Shown here: positions 17,656 to 26,439 of the stretch, piece after piece
How positions within the stretch are numbered: the stretch's first letter is position 1
Layout: the number at the start of each line of letters is the position of its first letter
Assembly: GCA_016287565.1 (NCBI GenBank)
Contig: JAEFAM010000010.1
Location: 1-49,310, forward strand
Reading direction: 5' to 3'
Source of the DNA: Clostridia bacterium
GTDB lineage: Bacteria > Bacillota > Clostridia > UBA1212 > UBA1255
Length of the DNA stretch: 49,310 nucleotides
Made by a program: the position numbers and the translations under genes
The notes under the pieces: generated by a model
Told to the model about the DNA's origin: nothing
The model's input: only the letters and a program-made list of their open reading frames with translations
The model's database searches: none

Positions 17656-17865
17656 ACAATGGCTTATTATTACAGTATAATTAACCAACAATAATGGCTT
17701 TTCTCTTAAGAAAGCACACACAAGCTTTGGGTTTTCGCTAACATCGAAATAGCCTTGGGCTTTGTAACCAATCACTTTTTTAAATATCATCCTTAAACAT
17801 TTCTTTTGATATAAGAAGCTAAAAAAAGAACGAATTGTACAAGATACACTGCTTTGTGTGCCGCG

Positions 17866-17891
17866 CAAATAAAAAGGTGTTATTTTAACAC
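17866..17891 (-). terminator. Terminator overlapping the stop codon of the nuclease-like gene
   Basis: Minus strand: GTGTTA-aaa-TAACAC (17891-17877), a perfect 6-bp stem, followed by CTTTTTATTT. The TAA stop at 17882-17880 is inside the stem, so the terminator and the end of the gene are fused. Confidence 0.55.
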
Positions 17892-19364
17892 AAATGATTC
17901 TTTTGAGTTCATTGCATCTTTGAAATCATTAAAATCCAGATACTGCAACGATATTCCTGCTCGGTCAGCAAAACGAGAAATAGAGAACAGCGCTTGATCA
18001 TAGTTATCTCCCGTTTCCATATTGTACGAAAAAGAATCGAGATAATCATTTAATATTTTGCGTTGGTTTTCTTCACACTTCTCTACATAGAGCATAAACT
18101 GCCGTTGATTCTCTTCTGCTACTCGAGTCGCTTCTTCAAGAAGTGCAGTCATTCTATCGCACTCTTCGGCTTCAAGTTTTGCGTTTTTGATAATGTCCCT
18201 TGTTCCGGTGATAATAAAGCTTGCTGCAGTATAAACCACCATTGGAACAAATGGGTTAACTGCTTTACCGAGTATTGCAGAAACTGCCTTGGTGAAAAAA
18301 ACTGTCGTGGTTGCTTTTACAGTTGTATCAACCAGTTGCTCTTTTAATTCAACGCTTGATATTTCTCCTTTAGCGTACGAAAAGAGAGCAACACCACCAT
18401 CAATAAGTCCACCAGCCATAACTGTTGCCGCCATTGAATCACTTAAAAGCGCACTTCCGGCCTTTATTCCATGATAGCGAATGGCAGTACTAACAGCTCC
18501 TGTTGCTCCCCCGCGAATGCCACTTTTAATTGCATCAGCCCCAACGTCATGTAATGCTTCAGAAAGAGTTTTTTCATTTTTAAAAACTTCAAAAAAATTA
18601 ACTGCTCCAGAAATAACTCCTGCAGTAATAAAACCAGCCTTGGCCATATTAGAGGCCGTCGCTTTCATCTCAGCTGCTACGGCTTTTCTTTCGAAGTTTC
18701 TACTAAATTGAAAGGGATTGTTATATGCTCTCTCAACTTCTTCCAGAGTTGTTCCTCCAGAAGATACACTATCATACTTAGCTTCGTCGGTTAGATGTTC
18801 ATTCACATCTTTATATACATCAGCATAAATTGAATCTGACTCTGCCCTTATCCGTGATAATCTTTTTGCTTCATCAAGAAGTGTTCCGTTTTCATTATAA
18901 TGTTCTTGCTTGCGAATAAGTCGATCCATTCCGTTGTATTCTCCCCATCCGCGATTGTTTGCCCCTGTCTGCTGAAAAACAGACGAAGCAGCACTATTAT
19001 CTTTTCCGTCTCTTGCTGTTTTTAAAAACTTGGCCTGTATTTCTTTTACGGTCTTCCCATTTTCCTTAATTAAAATGTCTGCTTTGGCGTGAGGGTCTCC
19101 CAACGCCTCTGTAACAAACGCACGAGCGGAAGAATTTGCTGTTGCCGCATTCGTGTTGAATTTTGCTGCTTCAATATACTCAAAAAGATTTCCTTTCGCT
19201 TGAGCAAATGGGACATTGGAAATCTGTGCAACTTTTGTACGGAACAAATCCATTCCATCTATAGAAGCGCTCGTTGCATTTCTAACATTTTGGGAAGCGT
19301 AATCTCCTATGATTGTTCCTGCTTCCGACGACACATCTTTAACTGCTTTTTTAAAAATTGACAT
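17880..19364 (-). CDS. Predicted PD-(D/E)XK nuclease fused to a glycine-rich membrane-like region
   Basis: A 494-residue protein; ATG 19364 has GAGGTG nearby and lies nine bases after the stop of the upstream partner. Residues ~55-115 fit the PD-(D/E)XK fold: helix GNLFEYIEAAKFN (E62 or E65), then ADILIKENG (D96) and KEIQAKF (Q110-A-K112). Residues ~230-390 are rich in Gly/Ala and hydrophobic residues (AGFITAGVISGAVNF, IRGGATGAVSTAIR, VMAGGLIDGGVALF, VPMVVYTAASFII), like glycine-zipper membrane hairpins. A coiled-coil-like stretch (~395-435) and a short conserved-looking tail follow. A nuclease held at or inserted into the membrane is the simplest reading, fitting a toxin or anti-phage effector. 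No homologue name is known to me. Confidence 0.6.
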   Translation of the reverse strand: MSIFKKAVKDVSSEAGTIIGDYASQNVRNATSASIDGMDLFRTKVAQISNVPFAQAKGNLFEYIEAAKFNTNAATANSSARAFVTEALGDPHAKADILIKENGKTVKEIQAKFLKTARDGKDNSAASSVFQQTGANNRGWGEYNGMDRLIRKQEHYNENGTLLDEAKRLSRIRAESDSIYADVYKDVNEHLTDEAKYDSVSSGGTTLEEVERAYNNPFQFSRNFERKAVAAEMKATASNMAKAGFITAGVISGAVNFFEVFKNEKTLSEALHDVGADAIKSGIRGGATGAVSTAIRYHGIKAGSALLSDSMAATVMAGGLIDGGVALFSYAKGEISSVELKEQLVDTTVKATTTVFFTKAVSAILGKAVNPFVPMVVYTAASFIITGTRDIIKNAKLEAEECDRMTALLEEATRVAEENQRQFMLYVEKCEENQRKILNDYLDSFSYNMETGDNYDQALFSISRFADRAGISLQYLDFNDFKDAMNSKESFVLK

Positions 19365-19373
19365 TTCTACACC

Positions 19374-21557
19374 TCAAATAAGAATGCTCAGCACTATTAC
19401 CATTATTACGGAAACTCCAATTCGAACATAGCGCCACACCATTTTTTTGCTTTCAGGCAACCTTTTAAACTTAAAAAAAACAGGAAATGCTACTATCATT
19501 GCTCCTATAAGAATAAGTCCTTTTAGGTTTCCTTCTAAAAGCATTAACGATCCTGTTACAAAAAAACAACCAATAAGAATAAAGCTTATAACCATTGCCA
19601 TTATTGAGTTTGGTCTCCAAATAACGTTTGCTGCTCTTTTTTGATCTCCGCTCATAGAGAATGTTTTCTTTTTCAGTTCTTTAATCGAGCTATAGCAATA
19701 GTCAATCGGCATTTGAACATTTGAAACCAGATTGCCTTTTATATCTAAGATAGGCATAGACAGCGCATAATAGTATAGTTTGGCAATATCCCAAGACATT
19801 TTTATAACATTTTGCTCATCTGGTTGTAATTCTTCATATTTAACGCGTGAACAGTTGAACTTCCTATGAATTGCAGATAATTCCTTGTTGAAACTCCGTA
19901 ATAATTGATCCAGTTGTTTTATTAAAGCAATAATAGAACTCGAAATATTAGAGATGGTTCCGAGACTTGTAGCCGCATTATCTATTTTTCTGGCTACAGA
20001 CGAGACATATGCATTTAATTGGTTTGCTGTCGCAAGATTTTCTTTCCCAGTAATTGATGAAACCAGTTTTGAAGCTTCAAGTACTTCATTTACATCAACT
20101 CCTGCTATGTATGAATATGGAATCTGTTCACCCGATATCCAACGAGCGGTGTCACTTAAATCTGCATAAACATTTACAAGATTGCCATTATGAATATGTG
20201 TTTTCTCGGCCAATAAATCAGTACCGCCGCTTATAGCAAAATCAATGGAAAAAGCACGATTTATGTTAAAATACTTATTATTATATAAGACATTCGCGGA
20301 TTCGGAACCAACAACGAGATCATTAATAATTTGCTCATCGGATATTTTAAATAGTGTGATTGATTTCTCATCCAGTTCGACATTTTCAAAGGAAGAAAAG
20401 AGTGTTCCAAATGTTGTAATTGTTCCTCTCCAGGAAATGACTTTTTTATTTGATAATTCAATGAGAGCTTTAGACACTGTCGGTCGAATAATATCAAGGT
20501 TGTTTTGCGCATTCGTAATTGCTGTCCTGCAAAATGAAAGAAGTTGCGCAATCTTATGTTTCTCGTTTTCTAAAGCAGTCGCCTCTTTATTGAGAATCTT
20601 GTAATCTTTTTGGGATGCGGCAAAAACCGTTTGGGCCTCTTCTGCAATAGTTCCTTGATCTGTTAAAATCGTGACCGAAAGCATCTTGTAAAACAATTGC
20701 CCCATCAGCCATGATAGGTGAATTGTTTTTTGCTCAACCTCAGAAAGCGCATTAAAATCTATTTTCCCGTTATGATCTTTAGGGTAATCTCTACTAATTG
20801 ATATTAACTCATTGATAAATGGTTTAAATCTATTAGAGAACCGTGTCAAAAACATACAGTAATTGTCAGACATTTGTTGAATTCCCTTCATGCCTGCTGT
20901 CACTGTATTCATTTGAGTGGCTGCATTTTTTGCTTCCGCATTTGCTTTTTTGGCTTCAGCGAGTCGGGCTTTGGCTCTTACAGCCGTTATTACTGCCGCA
21001 ACAGCGATGATAGGCGCTATGACTATTCCAGCGAGAACAAGTTTTCCTCCGGCGATACCTAACCCACCAACCTTAAGCGATCCTCCTCCGAAAAAAGCAA
21101 GCGTAGCGTTTGTCTTAGCTGCCCCTGATAATGCAGCAATGGCTGTCCCGGTTGAAGCGTGAGCGAACATCATTGCACCGCCATATGAAGCAATGCCAAC
21201 TAATGCACCCGTTCCAATTGCTAAAAAACTTGTTTTGGCGATTTCCTTTGCTGTCAATGATGCATTAGCAATATTAACCATCATCTGTCGTGGCTCTTCA
21301 AATTGACCGTAAAAACTCAATTTTTGATTTTCGATTTCATGAACTTCAAGATTTTTAAATGATTCAAACGCTTTGATGAAAGAAGACATATCATCTGACC
21401 ACTTCTCTAACTTCAATCTTCCAAGAGTTTCTAAACTTTTTGCCGTTGCTTCCTTTTGATTATCAAAGTTATTCTGAGCATTGTAATAAACCCGCTCAGC
21501 TTCACTTATTAAGCTCTCTATTTCTTCCTTATGAGTAATTTTCTCAAACAATCCCAC
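19374..21557 (-). CDS. Large helical membrane protein with internal duplication
   Basis: A 727-residue protein from GTG 21557 (GGGAAG upstream), first gene of the pair. Residues ~1-100 are helical; ~110-200 form a long Ala/Gly-rich hydrophobic stretch (FLAIGTGALVGIASYGGAMM, GGSLKVGGLGIAGGKLVLAG) followed by an Ala/Lys coiled coil; the C-terminus has three hydrophobic segments and ends in VSVIMVIVLSILI. The protein repeats itself: ELISISRDYP...FNALSEVEQKTIHLSW...FYKMLSVTIL reappears ~300 residues later as ELSAIHRKFN...YEELQPDEQNVIKMSW...YYALSMPIL. The helix before each hydrophobic part also recurs (KLEKWSDDMSSFIKAF and KVISWRGTITTFGTLF). It may form or assemble on a membrane pore. Function unknown. 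Confidence 0.6.
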   Translation of the reverse strand: MGLFEKITHKEEIESLISEAERVYYNAQNNFDNQKEATAKSLETLGRLKLEKWSDDMSSFIKAFESFKNLEVHEIENQKLSFYGQFEEPRQMMVNIANASLTAKEIAKTSFLAIGTGALVGIASYGGAMMFAHASTGTAIAALSGAAKTNATLAFFGGGSLKVGGLGIAGGKLVLAGIVIAPIIAVAAVITAVRAKARLAEAKKANAEAKNAATQMNTVTAGMKGIQQMSDNYCMFLTRFSNRFKPFINELISISRDYPKDHNGKIDFNALSEVEQKTIHLSWLMGQLFYKMLSVTILTDQGTIAEEAQTVFAASQKDYKILNKEATALENEKHKIAQLLSFCRTAITNAQNNLDIIRPTVSKALIELSNKKVISWRGTITTFGTLFSSFENVELDEKSITLFKISDEQIINDLVVGSESANVLYNNKYFNINRAFSIDFAISGGTDLLAEKTHIHNGNLVNVYADLSDTARWISGEQIPYSYIAGVDVNEVLEASKLVSSITGKENLATANQLNAYVSSVARKIDNAATSLGTISNISSSIIALIKQLDQLLRSFNKELSAIHRKFNCSRVKYEELQPDEQNVIKMSWDIAKLYYYALSMPILDIKGNLVSNVQMPIDYCYSSIKELKKKTFSMSGDQKRAANVIWRPNSIMAMVISFILIGCFFVTGSLMLLEGNLKGLILIGAMIVAFPVFFKFKRLPESKKMVWRYVRIGVSVIMVIVLSILI

Positions 21558-21909
21558 TTTTCTTCCCGCCCTATTTCTGTGAATTGTTAGGTCTATTCAT
21601 AACGATTGCCCCTACATTGTAAAATTATACTGCAACAATAATATGTCTATAAAGGAGCCTTTGTTGTCATGCTTCCAAGTTCTGCCGAGTAATTCGGGTC
21701 TTTTTTGTGTCCTAGCATCCCCGGTAATTAAGTAATAGCCTTCTTAAACCGTTATTATACACATAACTAATATGTGCGTATTGTCCTGTTAATATACCAT
21801 TTCTCCTCACAGTTTTTCAAGCAGCGCACATGTCTCATCGACGCAAAGCATTTAAAGTATATCAAGACAGGAAAGCTGACAAACGAGTCCCCAAAAAGCC
21901 CCCGCTAAA
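21558..21909. other. Gene-poor right border of the AT-rich island
   Basis: No gene is recognisable. The left half, next to the GTG of the membrane protein, is AT-rich and must hold that operon's promoter, but no clear -35/-10 pair stands out. Near 21790-21900 the plus strand has a short open stretch ending in KHLKYIKTGKLTNESPKSPR, possibly the tail of a lost gene. GC content rises after about 21880. Confidence 0.35.
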
Positions 21910-21939
21910 TTGACAAATCCCCCGCCCTGCGGCTATAAT
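21910..21939 (+). promoter_or_regulatory. Promoter of the TPR-copA-tcdA operon
   Basis: Perfect TTGACA (21910-21915), 18 bases, perfect TATAAT (21934-21939), 61 bases before the ATG at 22001. It is one of the strongest promoters in the window. Confidence 0.75.
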
Positions 21940-22000
21940 TAATTGCCTCGCAAGCGACGAAAGCAGGACGAAAAACGACTGTCGGAGAACGGGATCAGCT

Positions 22001-22765
22001 ATGGAAAACGCCGGAAGGATTGACGCGAAAAGATTCATACAGAAGCTGGACGGATGCTTTGACCGCGGCGATATGCGAGCGGCCCGGGAGTGCCTGGAAT
22101 TCTGGGAAAACGAAGCCAGGACCGCAGGCGACGACAGAGGGTTGTTGACGGTGCTGAACGAGGCCGTGGGGTATTACAGAAGGACCCAGAAGAGGTCGAA
22201 GGCGCTCAGGGCAATGGAAGAGTGCCTCTCGCTTGTTGACAGGCTGGGCATCGGCGAAACGCTTTCCGGGGCAACGATCTACATAAACGCGGCGACTACG
22301 TTGTCCTTCTTCGGAAACGAAGAGGAAGGCCTTGCCCTGTATGAAAAAGCGGCGAACTGCTACGAAAAGAGCGGGGCAACCGACACGTACGAGTACGCGG
22401 CGCTGCTGAACAACAGAGCAGGCACGCTGGAAGGACTCAAGAGGTACGACGAGGCGGAAAAGGCCTGGCTGGAAGCCATAGAGATCCTGAAGCGCACCGG
22501 CGGGCACGACGGAGAGATCGCCATCTCGCTGGTGATGCTGGCGCACCTGACTTTCGACCGGGACGAAAATGCCTGCGACCGCGTGGAAGAATTGCTTGAC
22601 GAAGCCTGGGACCGCCTGAATTCAGACGACCAGCCAAAGGACGGCAACTACGCGTACGTGCTGCGCAAATGCGCCCCTTCATTCGACTATTTCCAGAGGC
22701 CTATGGAGGCCCAGGCTCTGTGGGACGTTGCCGCGGAGATAAATGAACTGTACAGGGAGAAATAA
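22001..22765 (+). CDS. Tetratricopeptide-repeat protein
   Basis: A 254-residue cytoplasmic protein built of helical hairpins of TPR type: EALRAMEECLSLVDRLG-like, ATLSFFGNEEEGLALYEKAANCYEK, YAALLNNRAGTLEGLKRYDEAEKAWLEAIEIL and EIAISLVMLAHLTFDRDE. Such proteins are scaffolds for protein contacts; no catalytic part is seen. The stop TAA (22763-22765) directly abuts the ATG of copA, whose ribosome site AGGGAG lies inside this gene. Co-translation with copA suggests a link to metal handling, but that is only from position. Confidence 0.85.
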   Translation: MENAGRIDAKRFIQKLDGCFDRGDMRAARECLEFWENEARTAGDDRGLLTVLNEAVGYYRRTQKRSKALRAMEECLSLVDRLGIGETLSGATIYINAATTLSFFGNEEEGLALYEKAANCYEKSGATDTYEYAALLNNRAGTLEGLKRYDEAEKAWLEAIEILKRTGGHDGEIAISLVMLAHLTFDRDENACDRVEELLDEAWDRLNSDDQPKDGNYAYVLRKCAPSFDYFQRPMEAQALWDVAAEINELYREK

Positions 22766-25510
22766 ATGGACCATTACTCAGTAACCGGCATGAGCTGCGC
22801 CGCCTGCCAGGCCCGCGTGGAAAAAGCCGTATCGGCAGTACCAGGAGTCACCTCCTGCGCCGTGAGCCTTCTGACCAACTCCATGAGCGTCGAAGGGACC
22901 GCGAAGCCGCAGGACGTGATCGGCGCGGTGGAAAAGGCCGGATACGGGGCAAAATTGCGGGAAAGCAGGGGCGGATCGGGCTCCGGAAAGTCCGGCGGTT
23001 ACGGCGGCGGGTCAGACAACGGCGATGGCGTAAAATCCGGCGGGTCCGGGAGGCTTTCCTACGCCGCCCAGGCCGAAGAGATGCTTAAAGACACCGAGAC
23101 GCCCCGGCTCAGGAACCGGCTGATCGCCTCCCTGATCTTCCTCCTGGCCCTTATGTACATAACCATGGGCCATAATATGTGGAACTGGCCACTCCCCTCC
23201 TTCCTCAGCCACAACCACCTGGCCCTTACGCTGCTCCAGCTCCTGCTGGCCGCGGCGGTCATGATCATAAACCAGAAGTTCTTCACCAGCGGCTTCCGGT
23301 CGCTCTTTAAAGGCGCTCCAAATATGGACACGCTGGTCTCCCTGGGATCGACGGTCTCCTTCGCCTGGAGCACTTTCGTATTTTTCAAAATGTGCGGCTT
23401 GATCGCCGCCGGTCAGGGCAACGACGCACTGATGGACGTGTATCACGACCAGCTCTATTTCGAATCCGCGGCAATGATCCCCGCTCTCATCACCGTGGGC
23501 AAACTGCTGGAATCCATTTCCAAGGGCAAGACCACCAGCGCCCTCAAGAGCCTTATAAAGCTTGCCCCCAAGCGGGCGACGCTCATAAAAGACGGGGCGG
23601 AAATAGAAGTTGACGCGGAAGAAGTGCGGCCCGGAGACGTGTTCGCCGTCAAGCCCGGAGAAAGCATCCCCGTTGACGGCATCGTGCTGGAAGGCATCAG
23701 CGCCGTCAACGAATCGGCTCTCACCGGCGAGTCCGTTCCCGTGGATAAAAAAGAAGGAGACCGCGTCAGCGCGGCCACCATCAACCAGTCCGGCTACCTT
23801 ATATGTCAGGCGACAAGGGTCGGAGAAGACACGGCGCTCAGCCAGATCATACGCATGGTAACGGAAGCCTCCGCCACCAAAGCGCCCATTGCCCGGATCG
23901 CGGACAAGGTCTCCGGGATATTCGTGCCTGCAGTCATCGGGATCGCAGTCGCCGTGACCGTCGGATGGCTCATTGCCGGAGCCGGAATCAGCGCGGCGCT
24001 GGAGCGCGGCATCGCCGTACTTGTGATCTCATGCCCCTGCGCGCTGGGGCTTGCCACACCCGTTGCCGTAATGGTAGGAAACGGCGTGGGCGCCAGGAAC
24101 GGAATACTTATCAAGACGGGCGAGGCGCTGGAGACCGTGGGAAAAGTGGATACGGTGATGCTGGACAAGACCGGCACCGTGACTTCCGGAATTCCCTCCG
24201 TCACAGGCATTTTCCCTGCGGAAGGGCATAGCGAAGAGGACCTGCTGGAAGCGGCATACTCACTTGAAAAGCAGAGCGAGCATCCGCTGGCAAAAGCCAT
24301 CGTGGCAGAGGCGGAAAGGCGCGGGATCGTTCCAAAAGAGGCGGACAATTTCGCCGCGGTGCCCGGATCGGGCGTCAGGGCGGCGTTGGCCGGGAAGAAT
24401 TATTACGGGGGCAATCTCAATTACATCAGGTCGGTGGCGAAGAGCAGCGAGGCTCCAGCGTCGAAGGCCGGCGAGACCCTGGCGTCCCTGGGAGAACAGG
24501 CCGCTTCCGAGGGCAAGACTCCCCTTTATTTCGCCTGCGAAGATTCCATCATCGGCATGATCGCCGTGTCCGACGTCATAAAAGATTCCTCCCCCGCCGC
24601 CGTGGAATCGCTTAAAAAGCTGGGTATCGAAGTGGTCATGCTTACCGGCGACAATGAAAAAACGGCGAAGCACATCGGCGCCCTGGCAGGCATCGACAAA
24701 GTAATTGCCGGAGTGCTGCCGGACCAGAAAGAGGCCGCGGTGCGCGAGCTGCAGCTGAACGGAAAAGTCGCCATGGCCGGAGACGGGATAAACGACGCCC
24801 CTGCCCTCACACGGGCGGACGTGGGCATCGCCGTAGGCGCCGGAACGGACGTTGCCATCGACAGCGCGGACGTAGTACTTATGAGCAGCGACCTGTCCGA
24901 CGTGGCGGCGTCGGTGCGTCTGGGACGCGGGACCGTCAGGAACATACACCAGAACCTTTTCTGGGCGTTTTTCTACAACCTGATATGCATACCGCTGGCC
25001 GCTGGCCTTTTCGGGCTCAAGCTTGACCCTATGATCGCGGCGGCGGCAATGAGCCTTTCCAGCGTGACCGTGTGCCTGAACGCGCTGAGGCTGAACTTCA
25101 TCAAGGTGAAGGACGGGTCAAGGGATAAGCCCAGGCGCGGGAAAAAGAAAGCGGGCAACGGCGGCAGCGAGCGCAGCGGCGGCAACAGCAGTGCTGGCGT
25201 CGAATGCGCCTGCGGCGAAGGCGTTGACGACAACGAAGGCAGCGGCGAAGACAAGAACGGCGGACCGGTCAGATTGACCGTTCTCATTGACGGAATGATG
25301 TGCGAACATTGCGAAGCGGCGGTAAAAAAAGCTCTGGAAAAGCTGGAATTCGTTGACGCGGCGGAAGCGGACCACACAGAGGGAAAAGCGGTATTGACCC
25401 TGTCGGACGGGTTCGCGGCAGATTCAGGCGCAGACGCGGAAGTCGAAGCGCAGATACGCGCCGCGGTGGAATCGGAAGGATACGACTATAAAGGCATTTC
25501 GAAAGGATAA
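22766..25510 (+). CDS. copA: Copper-exporting P1B-type ATPase with N- and C-terminal metal-binding domains
   Basis: A 914-residue ATPase that pumps Cu(I) out of the cytoplasm. An N-terminal HMA domain has GMSCAACQ. A Gly/Ser linker (about 70-100) leads to the membrane part. The transport site CPC is C423-P424-C425, the phosphorylation site DKTGT has D467, and HP (SEHPLAKAI), TGDN and [10 protein letters not shown] follow. After the last transmembrane helices comes a Lys/Gly/Ser/Asn linker containing ECACGEG, then a second HMA domain with MMCEHC (C846, C849). The C-terminal HMA is unusual; most CopA proteins carry theirs at the N-terminus only. No CopY/CsoR regulator or copZ is adjacent; the C-terminal HMA may replace a chaperone. 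Confidence 0.95.
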   Translation: MDHYSVTGMSCAACQARVEKAVSAVPGVTSCAVSLLTNSMSVEGTAKPQDVIGAVEKAGYGAKLRESRGGSGSGKSGGYGGGSDNGDGVKSGGSGRLSYAAQAEEMLKDTETPRLRNRLIASLIFLLALMYITMGHNMWNWPLPSFLSHNHLALTLLQLLLAAAVMIINQKFFTSGFRSLFKGAPNMDTLVSLGSTVSFAWSTFVFFKMCGLIAAGQGNDALMDVYHDQLYFESAAMIPALITVGKLLESISKGKTTSALKSLIKLAPKRATLIKDGAEIEVDAEEVRPGDVFAVKPGESIPVDGIVLEGISAVNESALTGESVPVDKKEGDRVSAATINQSGYLICQATRVGEDTALSQIIRMVTEASATKAPIARIADKVSGIFVPAVIGIAVAVTVGWLIAGAGISAALERGIAVLVISCPCALGLATPVAVMVGNGVGARNGILIKTGEALETVGKVDTVMLDKTGTVTSGIPSVTGIFPAEGHSEEDLLEAAYSLEKQSEHPLAKAIVAEAERRGIVPKEADNFAAVPGSGVRAALAGKNYYGGNLNYIRSVAKSSEAPASKAGETLASLGEQAASEGKTPLYFACEDSIIGMIAVSDVIKDSSPAAVESLKKLGIEVVMLTGDNEKTAKHIGALAGIDKVIAGVLPDQKEAAVRELQLNGKVAMAGDGINDAPALTRADVGIAVGAGTDVAIDSADVVLMSSDLSDVAASVRLGRGTVRNIHQNLFWAFFYNLICIPLAAGLFGLKLDPMIAAAAMSLSSVTVCLNALRLNFIKVKDGSRDKPRRGKKKAGNGGSERSGGNSSAGVECACGEGVDDNEGSGEDKNGGPVRLTVLIDGMMCEHCEAAVKKALEKLEFVDAAEADHTEGKAVLTLSDGFAADSGADAEVEAQIRAAVESEGYDYKGISKG

Positions 25511-25518
25511 GCGCTGAA

Positions 25519-26352
25519 ATGGACGAACAGTACTCAAGAACCGAATTGTTGTTCGGCAGCGAGGCCATGGCAAGGCTCAGGAGGGCGCGGGTGGCCGTGT
25601 TCGGGCTGGGCGGCGTCGGCGGCTACGCGGCGGAAGCGCTGGCAAGGTCCGGCATCGGCGCGCTGGATCTGATCGACCACGACACGGTATCCGTCTCGAA
25701 CCTTAACAGGCAGATATACGCGCTTCGCAGCACCGTAGGCCGGTACAAGGCGGAAGTGGCGGCGGAGCGGATCGCGGACATCGACCCGTCTATAAAGGTG
25801 ACGGTGCACAACATTTTCTACACGCCCGAGACCGCCGGGCAGTTCGATTTCACCGGGTACGACTATATAGTTGACGCCATCGACACGGTGGCGGGCAAGG
25901 TGGCTCTGGCGCTAAACGCGCAGGCCGCAGGCACTCCCATAATTTCGGCCATGGGCGCGGGCAATAAACTTGACCCGACACGGTTCGAGGTGGCGGATAT
26001 TTACGATACGTCCATCTGCCCGCTGGCCAAAGTGATGCGCCACGAGCTCAGGAAACGGGGCGTGGAGCACCTCCGGGTGGTATATTCTAAAGAAGTGCCC
26101 CAAAAAGCCGTCTGTGACCCCTTTGAAGGCGCTGACGGGGCTTCGGCGGTATGCAGACCTGCGGAAGACGGCCCTGCCCTTTCCGGCCGTTCTGAAGGCT
26201 TTTCTGATGACCTTTCTGACAGCGTTTCCGAAGGAGCCCCCGAAAGCCATTACGTACCGGCAAGGCACGCCCCTGGCAGCAACGCCTTCGTGCCTCCCGC
26301 AGTGGGACTGATCATTGCCGGAGAAGTGGTGCGCACGCTGGCAGGACTTTGA
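25519..26352 (+). CDS. tcdA: tRNA threonylcarbamoyladenosine dehydratase (TcdA)
   Basis: A 277-residue E1/ThiF-like enzyme that cyclises t6A37 in tRNA using ATP. Visible features: RARVAVFGLGGVGGYAAEAL (nucleotide loop), LIDHDTVSVSNLNRQIYAL, and DYIVDAIDTVAGKVAL, with GSNAFVPPAVGLIIAGEVVR closing the protein. The ATG lies eight bases after the copA stop. Between RVVYSKEVPQK and the final block is an odd Ser/Glu/Asp/Pro-rich insertion of about 60 residues, where normal members have a much shorter loop. The core is complete, so the enzyme is probably active. Confidence 0.9.
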   Translation: MDEQYSRTELLFGSEAMARLRRARVAVFGLGGVGGYAAEALARSGIGALDLIDHDTVSVSNLNRQIYALRSTVGRYKAEVAAERIADIDPSIKVTVHNIFYTPETAGQFDFTGYDYIVDAIDTVAGKVALALNAQAAGTPIISAMGAGNKLDPTRFEVADIYDTSICPLAKVMRHELRKRGVEHLRVVYSKEVPQKAVCDPFEGADGASAVCRPAEDGPALSGRSEGFSDDLSDSVSEGAPESHYVPARHAPGSNAFVPPAVGLIIAGEVVRTLAGL

Positions 26353-26371
26353 CCCTGGTCTGTCCGGGGGT

Positions 26372-26401
26372 TTGACCGGACCGGGCAGAACTGCTTATAA
26401 T
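26372..26401 (+). promoter_or_regulatory. Promoter of the DUF3737-patB unit
   Basis: TTGACC (26372-26377), 18 bases, perfect TATAAT (26396-26401), 38 bases before the ATG at 26440. Confidence 0.7.
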
Positions 26402-26439
26402 ACCGGCAGCAAAGCCAAATTGAAAAAGAGGTAAGCGAT

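Larger units (their letters stand above)
16396..21900. other. AT-rich accessory island
   Basis: From about 16.4 to 21.9 kb the base composition shifts visibly to AT-rich, with A/T-ending codons, against the GC-rich codon use on both sides. It holds three genes: an FRG-domain protein (plus) converging on a two-gene operon (minus). The left edge is at the broken HTH gene and the right edge is before the TPR gene. No integrase, transposase, tRNA target or clear terminal repeats were found. The shift is direct evidence of foreign origin; the mechanism of entry is unknown. Confidence 0.7.

Noticed and set aside
17644-17868. A 74-codon minus-strand frame in the gap between the FRG and nuclease-like genes
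   Set aside because: The end (YFDVSENPKLVCAFLREK) reads naturally, but there is no ribosome site and it overlaps the terminator region; at most a remnant.
16396-21900. Island as a transposon or prophage
   Set aside because: No transposase, integrase, terminal inverted repeats, target duplications or phage structural genes were seen; only composition marks it as foreign.
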